Origin: Bacteroidales bacterium | GTDB lineage: Bacteria; Bacteroidota; Bacteroidia; Bacteroidales; WCHB1-69 | Reading direction: 5' to 3' | Assembly: GCA_017454945.1 (NCBI GenBank) | Contig: JAFTCA010000055.1 | Coordinates: 1 to 34,542 of the forward strand | Length of the DNA: 34,542 nt | Shown: positions 16,282-24,454 of the stretch, piece by piece | Position numbering within the stretch: position 1 is the first letter of the stretch | How the letters are laid out: each line of letters starts with the position of its first letter | Notes under the pieces: generated by a model | Database searches by the model: none | Seen by the model: the letters and a program-made list of their open reading frames with translations, nothing else | Told to the model about the DNA's origin: nothing | Program-made: the position numbers and the translations under genes

Positions 16282-17553
16282 TTATTGTTGTAGAGCGCAG
16301 TCCATCACCAAAAATCTTTCGTCGGCATCAGGATCAGAAAGGCGGCTAATAACGACCGGTACCATTTGGTTAACCAGCGTAGGATTATAGGGCGTTTGGA
16401 CTTTCACATAGTTGTCGGTAAATCCAGACATCATCCCTTCTTTTACCTCCGATTCGAAAAGAACTGTGTGTGAGGTGTTTTCATTTTCTCGATAGAACTT
16501 CAGTTTTTGGGCGGCAGAGAGAGCCAGCAGGCGGTCAGTACGCTCTTTCTTTACAGGTGGCGGCGTCTGTTTCATGGCCGCAGCAGGTGTGCCAGGACGG
16601 CTCGAATAGGTGAATACATGCATATAGCTCAACGGCAGCGACTCCACAAAACGATAAGTCTCCTCGAAATCCACATCCGTCTCACCAGGAAAGCCGGCAA
16701 TAACATCGATAGCAATGCAGGCCTGCGGCATCAACTCTTTGATTAAATGAATTTTACTGGCGAAAAGGTCGCAGTTGTAGCGACGGCGCATCAAGGCTAA
16801 TATGCGGTTGCAGCCCGACTGTAGCGGAATGTGGAAATGGGGCATCAGTGTGTGCGACGTTGCCACCAGACGGATAATATCTTCACTCAACAGGTTCGGT
16901 TCCACAGACGAAATGCGCACGCGCGGCACAATTCTCTCCTGCTCAATGCGTTGCAACAGTTGTAAGAAATTCACATCCTGACCTTTACCAAAATCGCCGA
17001 TATTGACACCTGTGAGGTTAACCTCTTTAATGCCGCTCTCGTTGATGCGCTGTAACTGACAGATTACATGGTCAATAGTGTCGCTACGGCTCTCTCCGCG
17101 GGCATCCGCCACCGTACAATAGCTGCAATGATAATCGCAACCATCCTGAATCTTGAGAAACGAACGGGTACGGTCGTTGGACGAAAAAGCCGAGAAGAAG
17201 CGCGGTGCCGTAGGCAATGTTTCACCCAAAATGTACGGGATAGCGTTCATCTTGTCGCGGTTACCGAAGACGGCGGTCACGCCGGGCCAGCGGCGAATCA
17301 GCTCTGGGCGGAGCGAGCCGTAGCAGCCCAGCACTACGATTTCAGCATCAGGCGTTTCGCGATGCAAATGCGCCACTAAGTTACGCGACTTCTTTTCAGC
17401 CGTCGCAGTGACAGCACAACTGTTCAGGATGATAACATCGGGATGATCGGCATGAGTAAGGCCCGCCTCGGTCAGTTGTCGAGCAATTTCTGACGACTCA
17501 CCGAAATTGAGTTTGCAACCCAAAGTGTATATAGCAAAAGATTTCGCTTTCAT
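16282..17553 (-). CDS. mtaB: tRNA t6A37 methylthiotransferase, 423 aa
   Basis: MtaB converts N6-threonylcarbamoyladenosine at position 37 of ANN-decoding tRNAs to its 2-methylthio form. The N-terminal methylthiotransferase domain carries the three cluster cysteines Cys13, Cys46 and Cys77. The radical-SAM motif CDYHCSYC gives Cys139, 143 and 146. GFPGETDVDFEET and the C-terminal TRAM-like part (about 360-423) complete the layout. The NLTGVNIGDFG segment and overall length fit MtaB better than MiaB or RimO. It has its own -7 box and ends about 7 bp before the porT promoter box. Confidence 0.93.
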   Translation of the reverse strand: MKAKSFAIYTLGCKLNFGESSEIARQLTEAGLTHADHPDVIILNSCAVTATAEKKSRNLVAHLHRETPDAEIVVLGCYGSLRPELIRRWPGVTAVFGNRDKMNAIPYILGETLPTAPRFFSAFSSNDRTRSFLKIQDGCDYHCSYCTVADARGESRSDTIDHVICQLQRINESGIKEVNLTGVNIGDFGKGQDVNFLQLLQRIEQERIVPRVRISSVEPNLLSEDIIRLVATSHTLMPHFHIPLQSGCNRILALMRRRYNCDLFASKIHLIKELMPQACIAIDVIAGFPGETDVDFEETYRFVESLPLSYMHVFTYSSRPGTPAAAMKQTPPPVKKERTDRLLALSAAQKLKFYRENENTSHTVLFESEVKEGMMSGFTDNYVKVQTPYNPTLVNQMVPVVISRLSDPDADERFLVMDCALQQ

Positions 17554-17573
17554 GCCGTTTAAAATTCAGGGTG

Positions 17574-17581
17574 CAAAAATA
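17574..17581 (-). promoter_or_regulatory. -7 box of mtaB
   Basis: TATTTTTG on the minus strand, 21 bases upstream of the mtaB ATG. The -33 region would fall at the foot of the palindrome at 17597-17630, so the hairpin and the promoter adjoin. Confidence 0.55.
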
Positions 17582-17596
17582 GGGAAAAAAGAGGAA

Positions 17597-17630
17597 AAAG
17601 AAGAGACGCACGGCCGTGCGTCTCTTCTTT
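17597..17630 (-). terminator. 34-bp perfect palindrome, terminator of the transporter operon
   Basis: All 17 base pairs match: arms 17597-17613 and 17614-17630, centre CGGCCG. The core is identical to the palindrome at 9609-9628. On the minus strand it starts at the stop codon of the EamA transporter and runs into T-rich sequence, so it looks like an intrinsic terminator. T-rich sequence flanks the other side too, so it could act in both directions. Confidence 0.8.
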
Positions 17631-18531
17631 ATTTTTTCTGTACCATAAACACACCTACGATAACGATGGCAATGCCCAATATTTTTACGGGTGGAAATTC
17701 TTCGCCCACAATGAAAAAGGCTAAAATAGCGGTAGCCACGGGAATCAGGTTGGTGAAGATACTGGTTTTGGTCATGCCGATGTGGCGGATACCGTGCAGA
17801 TAGAACATGAACGCCAAGGCAGAACATGCAATAGCCAGAATAAACAGCAGCGTCAAATTGGTGGGTTGCATCAGAGCGGTGATTTCGCTATGCAGTGCCT
17901 GTGACTTTTGGCCGAAAAAGAAGAGCGGAGCAAAAAAGATGGCGCCTAACAGATTTTGCCAAGTGATGATTACCAAGGAGTTATACTTTTCTGGCAACTT
18001 GTTGATGAAATAGGTGTAGCCCACCGCCGACAGTACTGCGCCGAACCCCAAAACGATGCCCCAACCATTGAATGAAACATTACCCAATGAGGGTATCAGC
18101 ATGACAAAAATGCCGACAAAAGCAATTAAAGTACCGATTCTATTAATCCTTCCAATCTTCTCATGTTCAGTAAAATATGACATAATCATAATAAACATGG
18201 GGATGGTGGCAATCAGAATGGCCACGACGGTTGGATCACTGTACTTGATGCTGTATGTTTCACAAAGAAAATAGAGAAACGGCTCGAAGAAAGCCACCGC
18301 CACCATCATCCAAAAATCCTTTCCTTTCATCAAGCAGGAATCCTTGTAAAGAACGAGCGTGATGATGGAAAAGACCACCGATGCAATGACCATCCTAAGG
18401 AAGATGATTGTCACCGGAGAGGCCACATCCAGTAGTTGTTTGGTCAGCACAAACGAACCGCCCCAAAAAGTGGTGGTGCACAATAATAAGATGTAACTTA
18501 GCCAATTTCTATCTTTCTCAGTGTGAGACAT
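17629..18531 (-). CDS. EamA (drug/metabolite transporter) family permease, 300 aa
   Basis: Ten hydrophobic segments are arranged as two EamA repeats, with the typical opening TTTFWGGSFVLTKQLLD near residue 20 and a second-repeat end GEEFPPVKILGIAIVIVGVF. It is an inner-membrane protein. Substrates of this family range from amino acids to nucleotide sugars and cannot be predicted here. The gene starts 15 bp after ettA and ends inside the palindromic terminator, so it is the last gene of the ettA unit. Confidence 0.9.
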   Translation of the reverse strand: MSHTEKDRNWLSYILLLCTTTFWGGSFVLTKQLLDVASPVTIIFLRMVIASVVFSIITLVLYKDSCLMKGKDFWMMVAVAFFEPFLYFLCETYSIKYSDPTVVAILIATIPMFIMIMSYFTEHEKIGRINRIGTLIAFVGIFVMLIPSLGNVSFNGWGIVLGFGAVLSAVGYTYFINKLPEKYNSLVIITWQNLLGAIFFAPLFFFGQKSQALHSEITALMQPTNLTLLFILAIACSALAFMFYLHGIRHIGMTKTSIFTNLIPVATAILAFFIVGEEFPPVKILGIAIVIVGVFMVQKK

Positions 18532-18546
18532 TTTAGTAAAATAGAG

Positions 18547-20223
18547 TTATTTGATGAGTTTCTTGTAGTGAATGCGTTTGGGTTCAACGTCGCCCAATCG
18601 TTTCTTGCGGTTTTCTTCATATTCTGAATAGCCGCCCTCGAAGAAGGTGACTTGCGAATCGCCTTCAAAGGCCAGAATGTGGGTGCAAATACGGTCGAGG
18701 AACCAGCGGTCGTGTGAAATGACGACAGCGCAGCCGGCAAAGTCTTCCAGACCTTCCTCTAAGGCTCGCAAAGTATTGACATCTATATCGTTAGTTGGCT
18801 CGTCAAGTAGTAAAACATTGGCTTCCGATTTCAAAGTCAGAGCGAGGTGCAAACGATTACGTTCGCCACCCGACAGCACGCCGGTTTTCTTGCCTTGCTC
18901 GGTGCCATTGAAGTTGAAGCGCGAAACGTAGGCTCGTGAATTGATAAGGCGGCCACCGAGACTAATTTGCTCGTTGCCTTCCGAAATCACCTCCCACACG
19001 CTCTTTTCGGGGTCAATGGCGGCATGTTGTTGGTCCACATAACCTATTTTAACGGTCTCTCCCACTCTGAAGCTACCGCTATCAGGTTGCTCCAAGCCCA
19101 TAATCATGCGGAACAACGTGGTTTTGCCCGCGCCGTTGGGACCGATAACGCCCACAATGCCGTTAGGTGGCAGACTGAAGGTCAGGTTCTCGAATAAAAG
19201 CTTGTCACCAAATGCTTTAGAAACGCCATTCGCCTCTATGACCGTATTGCCCAAACGGGGACCGTTAGGAATGTAGATTTGCAGTTTTTCTTCCTTCTCT
19301 TTCACATCCTCATTCAACAGTTTGTCGTAGGCATTCAAACGGGCCTTCGACTTAGCGTGGCGGGCTTTCGGAGCCATGCGCACCCATTCCAACTCGCGTT
19401 CCAGTGTCTTCATGCGCTTTGATTCCTGTTTTTCCTCCATTTTCAGGCGGTTAGCCTTCTGCTCCAGCCATGACGAGTAGTTACCTTGCCACGGGATACC
19501 TTCTCCCCTGTCGAGCTCCAAAATCCAGCCTGCTACATTGTCCAAGAAGTATCGGTCGTGCGTAACGGCAATGACGGTGCCCTTGTACTGACGAAGGTGC
19601 ATCTCGAGCCATTCTACCGACTCGGCATCCAAATGGTTGGTAGGCTCGTCGAGCAGCAGAATGTCGGGTTCTGAAAGCAGCAAGCGGCACAATGCCACAC
19701 GACGGCGCTCACCGCCCGACAGATTACGCACCGGCGTGTCGCCTTCGGGACAGCGTAGAGCGTCCATGGCGCGGTCGAGTTTGGCGTCCAGTTCCCAGGC
19801 GTCGTGCTGGTCAATCAGTTCGGTCAGCTCACCTTGTCGCTCAATGAGGCGGTTCATCTCTTCGTCGTCCATCGGTTCGGCAAATTTCAGATTCACCTCT
19901 TCATACTCTTTTAGGATATCGGCAACCTCTTGCACACCCTGCATAACAACCTCTTTCACAGTAAGATTGTCATCTAATTCGGGTTCCTGTTGCAAGTAAC
20001 CAACCGAATAGCCTGGGGAGAAAACCACTTCGCCCTGGTACGACTTATCCACGCCAGCAATGATCTTCAGCAATGAGGACTTACCCGCACCATTCAGACC
20101 CAAGACACCAATTTTGGCACCATAGAAAAATGAGAGGTAAATATTTTTCAGCACTTGCTTTTGTGGTGGGAACGTCTTGCTTACGTTCACCATCGAAAAG
20201 ATAATCTTTTTGTCGTCAGCCAT
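18547..20223 (-). CDS. ettA: Energy-dependent translational throttle protein (ABC-F), 558 aa
   Basis: EttA binds the ribosomal E site and gates entry of 70S initiation complexes into elongation according to the ATP/ADP ratio. Two ABC cassettes without membrane segments are present: Walker A GLNGAGKS (42-49) and a second GPNGAGKT, signatures LSGGERRR and LSGGERNR, and Walker B LLLDEPTNHLD and LLLDEPTNDID. The linker (about 255-320) has the KRMKTLERELEWVR helix of the tRNA-interacting motif. Length matches the family's usual size. Fifteen bp separate it from the downstream EamA gene. A heptamer tract lies upstream, between it and the FISUMP lipoprotein gene, and no -7 box is evident there. Confidence 0.95.
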   Translation of the reverse strand: MADDKKIIFSMVNVSKTFPPQKQVLKNIYLSFFYGAKIGVLGLNGAGKSSLLKIIAGVDKSYQGEVVFSPGYSVGYLQQEPELDDNLTVKEVVMQGVQEVADILKEYEEVNLKFAEPMDDEEMNRLIERQGELTELIDQHDAWELDAKLDRAMDALRCPEGDTPVRNLSGGERRRVALCRLLLSEPDILLLDEPTNHLDAESVEWLEMHLRQYKGTVIAVTHDRYFLDNVAGWILELDRGEGIPWQGNYSSWLEQKANRLKMEEKQESKRMKTLERELEWVRMAPKARHAKSKARLNAYDKLLNEDVKEKEEKLQIYIPNGPRLGNTVIEANGVSKAFGDKLLFENLTFSLPPNGIVGVIGPNGAGKTTLFRMIMGLEQPDSGSFRVGETVKIGYVDQQHAAIDPEKSVWEVISEGNEQISLGGRLINSRAYVSRFNFNGTEQGKKTGVLSGGERNRLHLALTLKSEANVLLLDEPTNDIDVNTLRALEEGLEDFAGCAVVISHDRWFLDRICTHILAFEGDSQVTFFEGGYSEYEENRKKRLGDVEPKRIHYKKLIK

Positions 20224-20226
20224 AGC

Positions 20227-20277
20227 AATTTACAATTAATAATTTATAATTATACATTGTACATTATGAATTATAAA
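20227..20277. repeat. Heptamer tandem tract between the FISUMP lipoprotein gene and ettA
   Basis: Seven degenerate units in register (AATTTAC, AATTAAT, AATTTAT, AATTATA, CATTGTA, CATTATG, AATTATA) fill 20227-20275. The tract runs into the FISUMP lipoprotein stop codon (20278-20280) and fills nearly the whole spacer. Confidence 0.75.
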
Positions 20278-21081
20278 TTAGTCCTTCACGCATCTAACTG
20301 AAATAAAGCGTTTTTTGCCAGATTGCGAGCTGGCCACATTGCTCTTGTTGCCCCAAATGCTGTAGGTTTCGCCATTCGTGCTATATTTCTCACCGGTAGT
20401 CCAGTACATGGCACAGTCGCCGATGCCCATCTCCTCGGTGCCTGCAGGCACTGCTGAGAAGCCTGTCATGTTGTTGGTTGAAGGATTGTGCATGGGCGAA
20501 CAAGCGGGATAAGATCTCTCTTCCTGCCACAGCGTATCGAGGCACATAGCTTTGGCGATATTGGCGGCTGTAGCTTCGCACTGAAACTCAGATTGCGATG
20601 AGATATAGTTCACCAGCGTCTGCCACTCGCGGGGTGAAGGCATGTGCCATCCATCGGGGCAAATGCCTTGCACGCCACTCGGCATACGGTAGCTAAACTG
20701 GCCGCGAGTGGCTGTTTCCCAGTTATAGAGCAGGCCATAATTCTTGAAATTGTGCGGACGAAGATCGGGATACATGTATGCCGGCATGGTATCAGCCACT
20801 GGTTTATCATCTGTAGCATCAGCCAAAGGTGTACCATCGGCGTAATGTTTCACTTTCAGTTCTTGCTTCATCCATGTCTGCGTTCCCAAGGTGATCATTT
20901 CATACACATTGCCGTCGATATCCTTGAAGCAATTCTCGGGCAGCGGCACGTCAGGATCAGGTGCAGGAGCGGGTGTCGGCTCCGGTTCGGGCTCGGGTTC
21001 TTCTTTATTACAGGAAACGGCAAATGCCAGGGCCACGGAAAGGATGACAGCCAAAACAAGCGTAAGATTTGTTTTCTTCAT
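20278..21081 (-). CDS. FISUMP-domain lipoprotein, 267 aa
   Basis: A lipoprotein signal peptide ends in FAVSC with Cys24 as the acylated residue. An acidic Pro/Glu spacer follows (about 27-47, EPEPEPEPTPAPAPDPDV), which probably holds the domain away from the membrane. The FISUMP domain fills the rest: DIDGNVYEMITLGTQTWMK, HYADGTPL, GICPDGWHMPSPREW and a closing SVRCVK, all shared with the protein at 1274-2518. It is likely attached to the outer membrane or cell surface; the ligand is unknown. It has its own -7 box and precedes ettA by 54 bp, so readthrough is possible but not shown. Confidence 0.87.
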   Translation of the reverse strand: MKKTNLTLVLAVILSVALAFAVSCNKEEPEPEPEPTPAPAPDPDVPLPENCFKDIDGNVYEMITLGTQTWMKQELKVKHYADGTPLADATDDKPVADTMPAYMYPDLRPHNFKNYGLLYNWETATRGQFSYRMPSGVQGICPDGWHMPSPREWQTLVNYISSQSEFQCEATAANIAKAMCLDTLWQEERSYPACSPMHNPSTNNMTGFSAVPAGTEEMGIGDCAMYWTTGEKYSTNGETYSIWGNKSNVASSQSGKKRFISVRCVKD

Positions 21082-21142
21082 AATGTAAAATATTAAGTTT
21101 CAAACAATAACGAATTCCAACAAAGTTTTTTCGTTGAAAGTT

Positions 21143-21150
21143 CAAAGATA
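21143..21150 (-). promoter_or_regulatory. -7 box of the FISUMP lipoprotein gene
   Basis: TATCTTTG on the minus strand, a full match to the -7 consensus, about 62 bases upstream of the ATG at 21081. Confidence 0.5.
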
Positions 21151-21158
21151 AGAAAAAT

Positions 21159-21240
21159 TTAGACTTTAAACTTTAGATTTTAGTTTTGACTTTAGCATTT
21201 TTTGAATTTTGAATTCTGAACTTTGAATTTTGATTTTCAC
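21159..21240. repeat. Heptamer tracts upstream of the aminopeptidase promoter
   Basis: Two runs of degenerate 7-bp units follow each other: TTAGACT, TTAAACT, TTAGATT, TTAGTTT, TGACTTT; then TTGAATT-like units (TTGAATT, TTGAATT, CTGAACT, TTGAATT, TTGATTT). The second run ends a few bases before the -7 box at 21241. Confidence 0.65.
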
Positions 21241-21248
21241 TATCTTTG
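21241..21248 (+). promoter_or_regulatory. -7 box of the aminopeptidase gene
   Basis: TATCTTTG, 50 bases upstream of the ATG at 21299. A -33 TTG at the usual distance is not clear. Confidence 0.5.
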
Positions 21249-21298
21249 CCTATCCATTACATTCCATTGTAAATTATTAATTGTAAATTATAAATTAT

Positions 21299-22582
21299 AT
21301 GAGATACCAACCGTTGAAAGCCGATTTCTACATCGGCAACCGCCAGAATGTGATTAGCGAGATGGAAGAAGGCGCCATCGCTATACTTACCTCCAACGAT
21401 GAGTTTCCGCGTTGCGGCGACACCACCCACCCGTTCCGCCAGAACTCCGACCTTTTCTATCTTTGCGGCATCGACCAGGAAGAGACCACACTCGTCTTGG
21501 CGCCGTGGCACACTAATCCCGCCTACCGCGAGATGCTCTTCATTAAAAACCCGTCGCCCGAGATGATCACCTGGTTCGGCCATCGGTTGTCGAAAGAGGC
21601 TGCGACACAACTATCTGGAATACAGACGGTTTTCTTCAACGAAGATATGGAAGGCATCCTACACGATGTGATGTGTCAATGCCAGTCAGTCTATATGCAT
21701 CTGCCCGAAAATCCGCGACTGAAGCCGTCGATTGAGACCAAAGAAATCCGCTTGGCCAAGCAGTTGCGCACCGACTATCCGCTACACACTTTCCACCGCT
21801 TGGCGCCCATCCTCTACCCGCTTCGCTCTGTCAAGCAGCCCGAGGAATTGAGAGCGTTGAAACACGCCTGCGACATCACAAAGAGAGCCTTCCTGCGCGC
21901 GCTGAAGGCCATCAAACCGGGCAAATACGAATACGAGATTGAGGCGGAGCTGACCTACGAGATGATTCGCAACGGCGCCACCACGCACTCGTTTGCTCCC
22001 ATTGTGGCAGCCGGCGCCGACACCTGCATCCTCCATTATATCAAGAACGACAAAATCATGAACGACGGCGACCTGCTGCTGATGGACTTCGGGGCCGAAT
22101 ATGCCAACTATGCCGGCGACGCCACCCGTACCGTACCCGTCAACGGAAAGTTTACGCCGCGACAAAAAGCTGTTTATCAAGCTGTTCTATCTATCTACAA
22201 AGACACCATCCCGCTTTTCAAACCGGGCATGAACATCCATAAAATCAACGACTTTGTCTTCCAACGAATGGATGAGGAACTCATCAAACTGGGCCTCTAC
22301 ACCCGCGAGGACGTCGAAAAGCAAGACCCTGCACACCCGCTTTTCAAGAAATACTACATGCACAATACCAGCCACTTTATAGGTTTGGATGTGCACGATG
22401 TGGGCCAACGCGACTGGACCTTTGAACCGGGCATGGTACTCAGCTGTGAACCAGGCATCTACATTGCCGAAGAAGGCATTGGCGTACGCATCGAAACCGA
22501 TGTTGTCGTTGGCGAACACCCCGTGGATTTGATGGCGGATATGCCAGTGGAAATAGAAGATATCGAAGCTCTTATGAGATGA
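21299..22582 (+). CDS. pepP: Xaa-Pro aminopeptidase (M24B), 427 aa
   Basis: PepP removes N-terminal residues that precede proline, using a di-metal site in a pita-bread fold. An AMP_N domain spans about residues 1-150. The M24 catalytic half begins near 165 (LRSVKQPEELRALKHACDIT) and holds the ligand motifs LLMDFGAEYANYAGDATRT (two Asp), NTSHFIGLDVHDVG (His), GMVLSCEPGIYI (Glu) and GVRIETDVVV (Glu). Length and layout fit the family. No signal peptide is seen, so it is cytoplasmic. The stop codon (22580-22582) is the first part of a heptamer tract. It is a stand-alone gene with its own -7 box. Confidence 0.93.
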   Translation: MRYQPLKADFYIGNRQNVISEMEEGAIAILTSNDEFPRCGDTTHPFRQNSDLFYLCGIDQEETTLVLAPWHTNPAYREMLFIKNPSPEMITWFGHRLSKEAATQLSGIQTVFFNEDMEGILHDVMCQCQSVYMHLPENPRLKPSIETKEIRLAKQLRTDYPLHTFHRLAPILYPLRSVKQPEELRALKHACDITKRAFLRALKAIKPGKYEYEIEAELTYEMIRNGATTHSFAPIVAAGADTCILHYIKNDKIMNDGDLLLMDFGAEYANYAGDATRTVPVNGKFTPRQKAVYQAVLSIYKDTIPLFKPGMNIHKINDFVFQRMDEELIKLGLYTREDVEKQDPAHPLFKKYYMHNTSHFIGLDVHDVGQRDWTFEPGMVLSCEPGIYIAEEGIGVRIETDVVVGEHPVDLMADMPVEIEDIEALMR

Positions 22583-22629
22583 GAACGGAGAACGGAGAAC
22601 TGAAAATTGAAAACTGAAAACTGAAAGTT
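22581..22629. repeat. Heptamer tandem tract beginning at the aminopeptidase stop codon
   Basis: Seven contiguous 7-bp units: GAGAACG twice, GAGAACT, GAAAATT, GAAAACT twice, GAAAGTT. The first unit shares two bases with the TGA stop. Further 7-bp-period sequence (GAAGTGA-like, then TTGTTCT-like) continues to about 22800. Confidence 0.85.
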
Positions 22630-22760
22630 AAAGGTGTTAAGTTGTTGAAGTGAGAAGTGAATAGTGAGCAGTGAGGAGTTCAAAAGTTAAGAAGTTAAGG
22701 AACTAAGGAGTTAAAAAATTGTTCTTTGTTCTTGAATTCTGAATTTTGTTCTTTGAATTT

Positions 22761-22778
22761 CCGCGTTAGCGGTGTTCT
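22761..22778. repeat. Dispersed CCGCGTTAGCGG element, copy 1
   Basis: CCGCGTTAGCGGTGTTCT contains a 4-bp GC stem around GTTA. The same sequence occurs inverted at 29891-29908, also inside a heptamer-rich spacer. Confidence 0.6.
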
Positions 22779-22865
22779 CTGTTCTTTGTTCTTTGAATTC
22801 TCTTTTTCACTCTTTTCTGTTCACAACTATCTTTTAGCGGCCTCTTTCCGCCTATAATTATAATG

Positions 22866-22873
22866 TACTTTTG
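22866..22873 (+). promoter_or_regulatory. -7 box of mpl
   Basis: TACTTTTG matches TAnnTTTG and lies 23 bases upstream of the mpl ATG. Confidence 0.5.
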
Positions 22874-22896
22874 CGTAGTTTAAAAGAATTACGCAG

Positions 22897-24261
22897 ATGA
22901 AAATACATTTTATTGCCATTGGCGGCAGTGCTATGCACAATCTGGCTATCGCCTTGCACCTGAAAGGCTATGAGATTACCGGTTCGGACGATGAGATTTT
23001 CGACCCTACCCGCTCCCGCTTGCTGAAGTACGGCTTGCTGCCGACCAACATCGGCTGGGATCCGAAAAAGATTGACTCCTCGATAGATGCAGTCATTTTA
23101 GGCATGCACGCACGCGAAGACAACCCCGAACTGATTGAGGCTAAGCGCCAAGGCATCAAGATTTACTCGTATCCTGAATTTTTGTACGAGCAGAGCAAGG
23201 ACAAGACGCGCATTGTGATTGGCGGCAGCCACGGCAAGACCACCATCACCTCGATGATCATCCATGTGCTGCAGCATTGCCACATCGACTGCGACTACAT
23301 GGTGGGCGCCCAGTTGGCTGGCTTTGAAGTGATGGTCAAGTTGAGCGACGAAGCCAAGATTATGGTCATTGAGGGCGACGAATACCTCACCTCGCCCATC
23401 GACCGCCGACCGAAATTCCATCTGTATCAGCCACATATCGGCATTATCAGCGGCATCGCATGGGACCATATCAATGTGTTCCCCACGTTCGACATCTATG
23501 TGGACCAGTTCCGCACCTTTGCCAAGATGATTCCCGCTGGCGGCTCGTTCATCTATTGCCAAGATGATGTGGAAGCCGAAAAGATAAGTCACGAGATTAC
23601 TCTGCCGACTAAATGTCCCTACACGGCGCATCCGCACCACATCAAGGACGGCATCACCTATTTGGACACCGAGTTTGGCGATGTTCCGTTGCAGATTTTC
23701 GGTCGCCACAATTTAGCCAACCTCAACGCGGCCCGTTTGGCCTGCAAGGCCGTTGGCGTGAGCGACAAGCAGTTCTACGAAGCCATTGCCGAGTTCAAAG
23801 GGGCTGCCAAACGTTTGGAGAAAATCGGACAAAACGACAACTGTGTGGTTTACAAAGACTTTGCACACTCTCCTTCCAAGCTCAAAGCCACTTTGAACGC
23901 TGTTCGTGAGCAATATCCTGATCGCACATTGGTGGCTTGTATGGAATTACACACCTTCAGCAGTCTGACACAAGAGTTCCTGAAGCAATACGCCGGCACA
24001 ATGAAGGCCGCCGACACAGGCATCGTCTTCTTCGACCCGCATGCTGTGGCCCACAAAAAGCTGCCCCCCATTACCGATGAGATGATTTACGACGCCTTTG
24101 ACCGTAGCGATCTGCTCGTATTTCACTCGCCCGAACTGATGAAGCAAAAACTAATGGAGAAAATTCCAGGAAAGTCTGTGTTTTTGCTGATGAGTTCCGG
24201 TAATTTCAGCGGCATCGACCTGAATGCGTTTGCGGAAGAATTGCTAAATAACAATAGATAG
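22897..24261 (+). CDS. mpl: UDP-N-acetylmuramate:L-Ala-gamma-D-Glu-meso-DAP ligase, 454 aa
   Basis: Mpl reattaches the recycled murein tripeptide to UDP-MurNAc, saving the cell three ligase steps in peptidoglycan synthesis. It has the Mur-ligase three-domain layout: an N-terminal Rossmann part with IHFIAIGGSAMHNLA, the P-loop GGSHGKTT (109-116) in the central ATPase domain, then HNLANLNAA and a C-terminal domain from about 315. The GSAMHNLA and VIEGDEYLTS segments distinguish Mpl from MurC. Length is normal. It is a single-gene unit with its own -7 box, and its stop codon adjoins a heptamer tract. It implies peptidoglycan recycling in this organism. Confidence 0.94.
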   Translation: MKIHFIAIGGSAMHNLAIALHLKGYEITGSDDEIFDPTRSRLLKYGLLPTNIGWDPKKIDSSIDAVILGMHAREDNPELIEAKRQGIKIYSYPEFLYEQSKDKTRIVIGGSHGKTTITSMIIHVLQHCHIDCDYMVGAQLAGFEVMVKLSDEAKIMVIEGDEYLTSPIDRRPKFHLYQPHIGIISGIAWDHINVFPTFDIYVDQFRTFAKMIPAGGSFIYCQDDVEAEKISHEITLPTKCPYTAHPHHIKDGITYLDTEFGDVPLQIFGRHNLANLNAARLACKAVGVSDKQFYEAIAEFKGAAKRLEKIGQNDNCVVYKDFAHSPSKLKATLNAVREQYPDRTLVACMELHTFSSLTQEFLKQYAGTMKAADTGIVFFDPHAVAHKKLPPITDEMIYDAFDRSDLLVFHSPELMKQKLMEKIPGKSVFLLMSSGNFSGIDLNAFAEELLNNNR

Positions 24262-24303
24262 TTGTTAGTTTTTAGTTGTTAGTTTTTAGTTGTTAGTTAT
24301 TAG
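24262..24303. repeat. Heptamer tandem tract directly after the mpl stop
   Basis: Six contiguous units (TTGTTAG, TTTTTAG, TTGTTAG, TTTTTAG, TTGTTAG, TTATTAG) start on the base after the stop codon (24259-24261). The alternation makes a 14-bp higher-order period. Confidence 0.85.
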
Positions 24304-24382
24304 AGAGATACGGATTTTTCAGTTAGATATTCACATTAAAAAATACTTTATACATTAAAATCACGTTAACAGAAAAAATTAC

Positions 24383-24390
24383 TATTTTTG
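24383..24390 (+). promoter_or_regulatory. -7 box of the DUF1573 gene
   Basis: TATTTTTG, 65 bases upstream of the chosen ATG at 24455. It places the transcript start close to the longer frame's ATG at 24413 and so does not decide between the two. Confidence 0.5.
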
Positions 24391-24454
24391 CACACTTTAA
24401 ACTTTAACCCGTTTGAAATATCAATGGAATTATAACTTTCAAAAAAACAATACA

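Larger units (their letters stand above)
22583..22896. other. 314-bp spacer made of repeats plus a promoter
   Basis: Almost the whole spacer between the aminopeptidase gene and mpl is 7-bp-period repeat. It includes a hairpin-forming CCGCGTTAGCGG (22761-22772) and ends with the mpl promoter box. No gene is visible. Confidence 0.65.
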
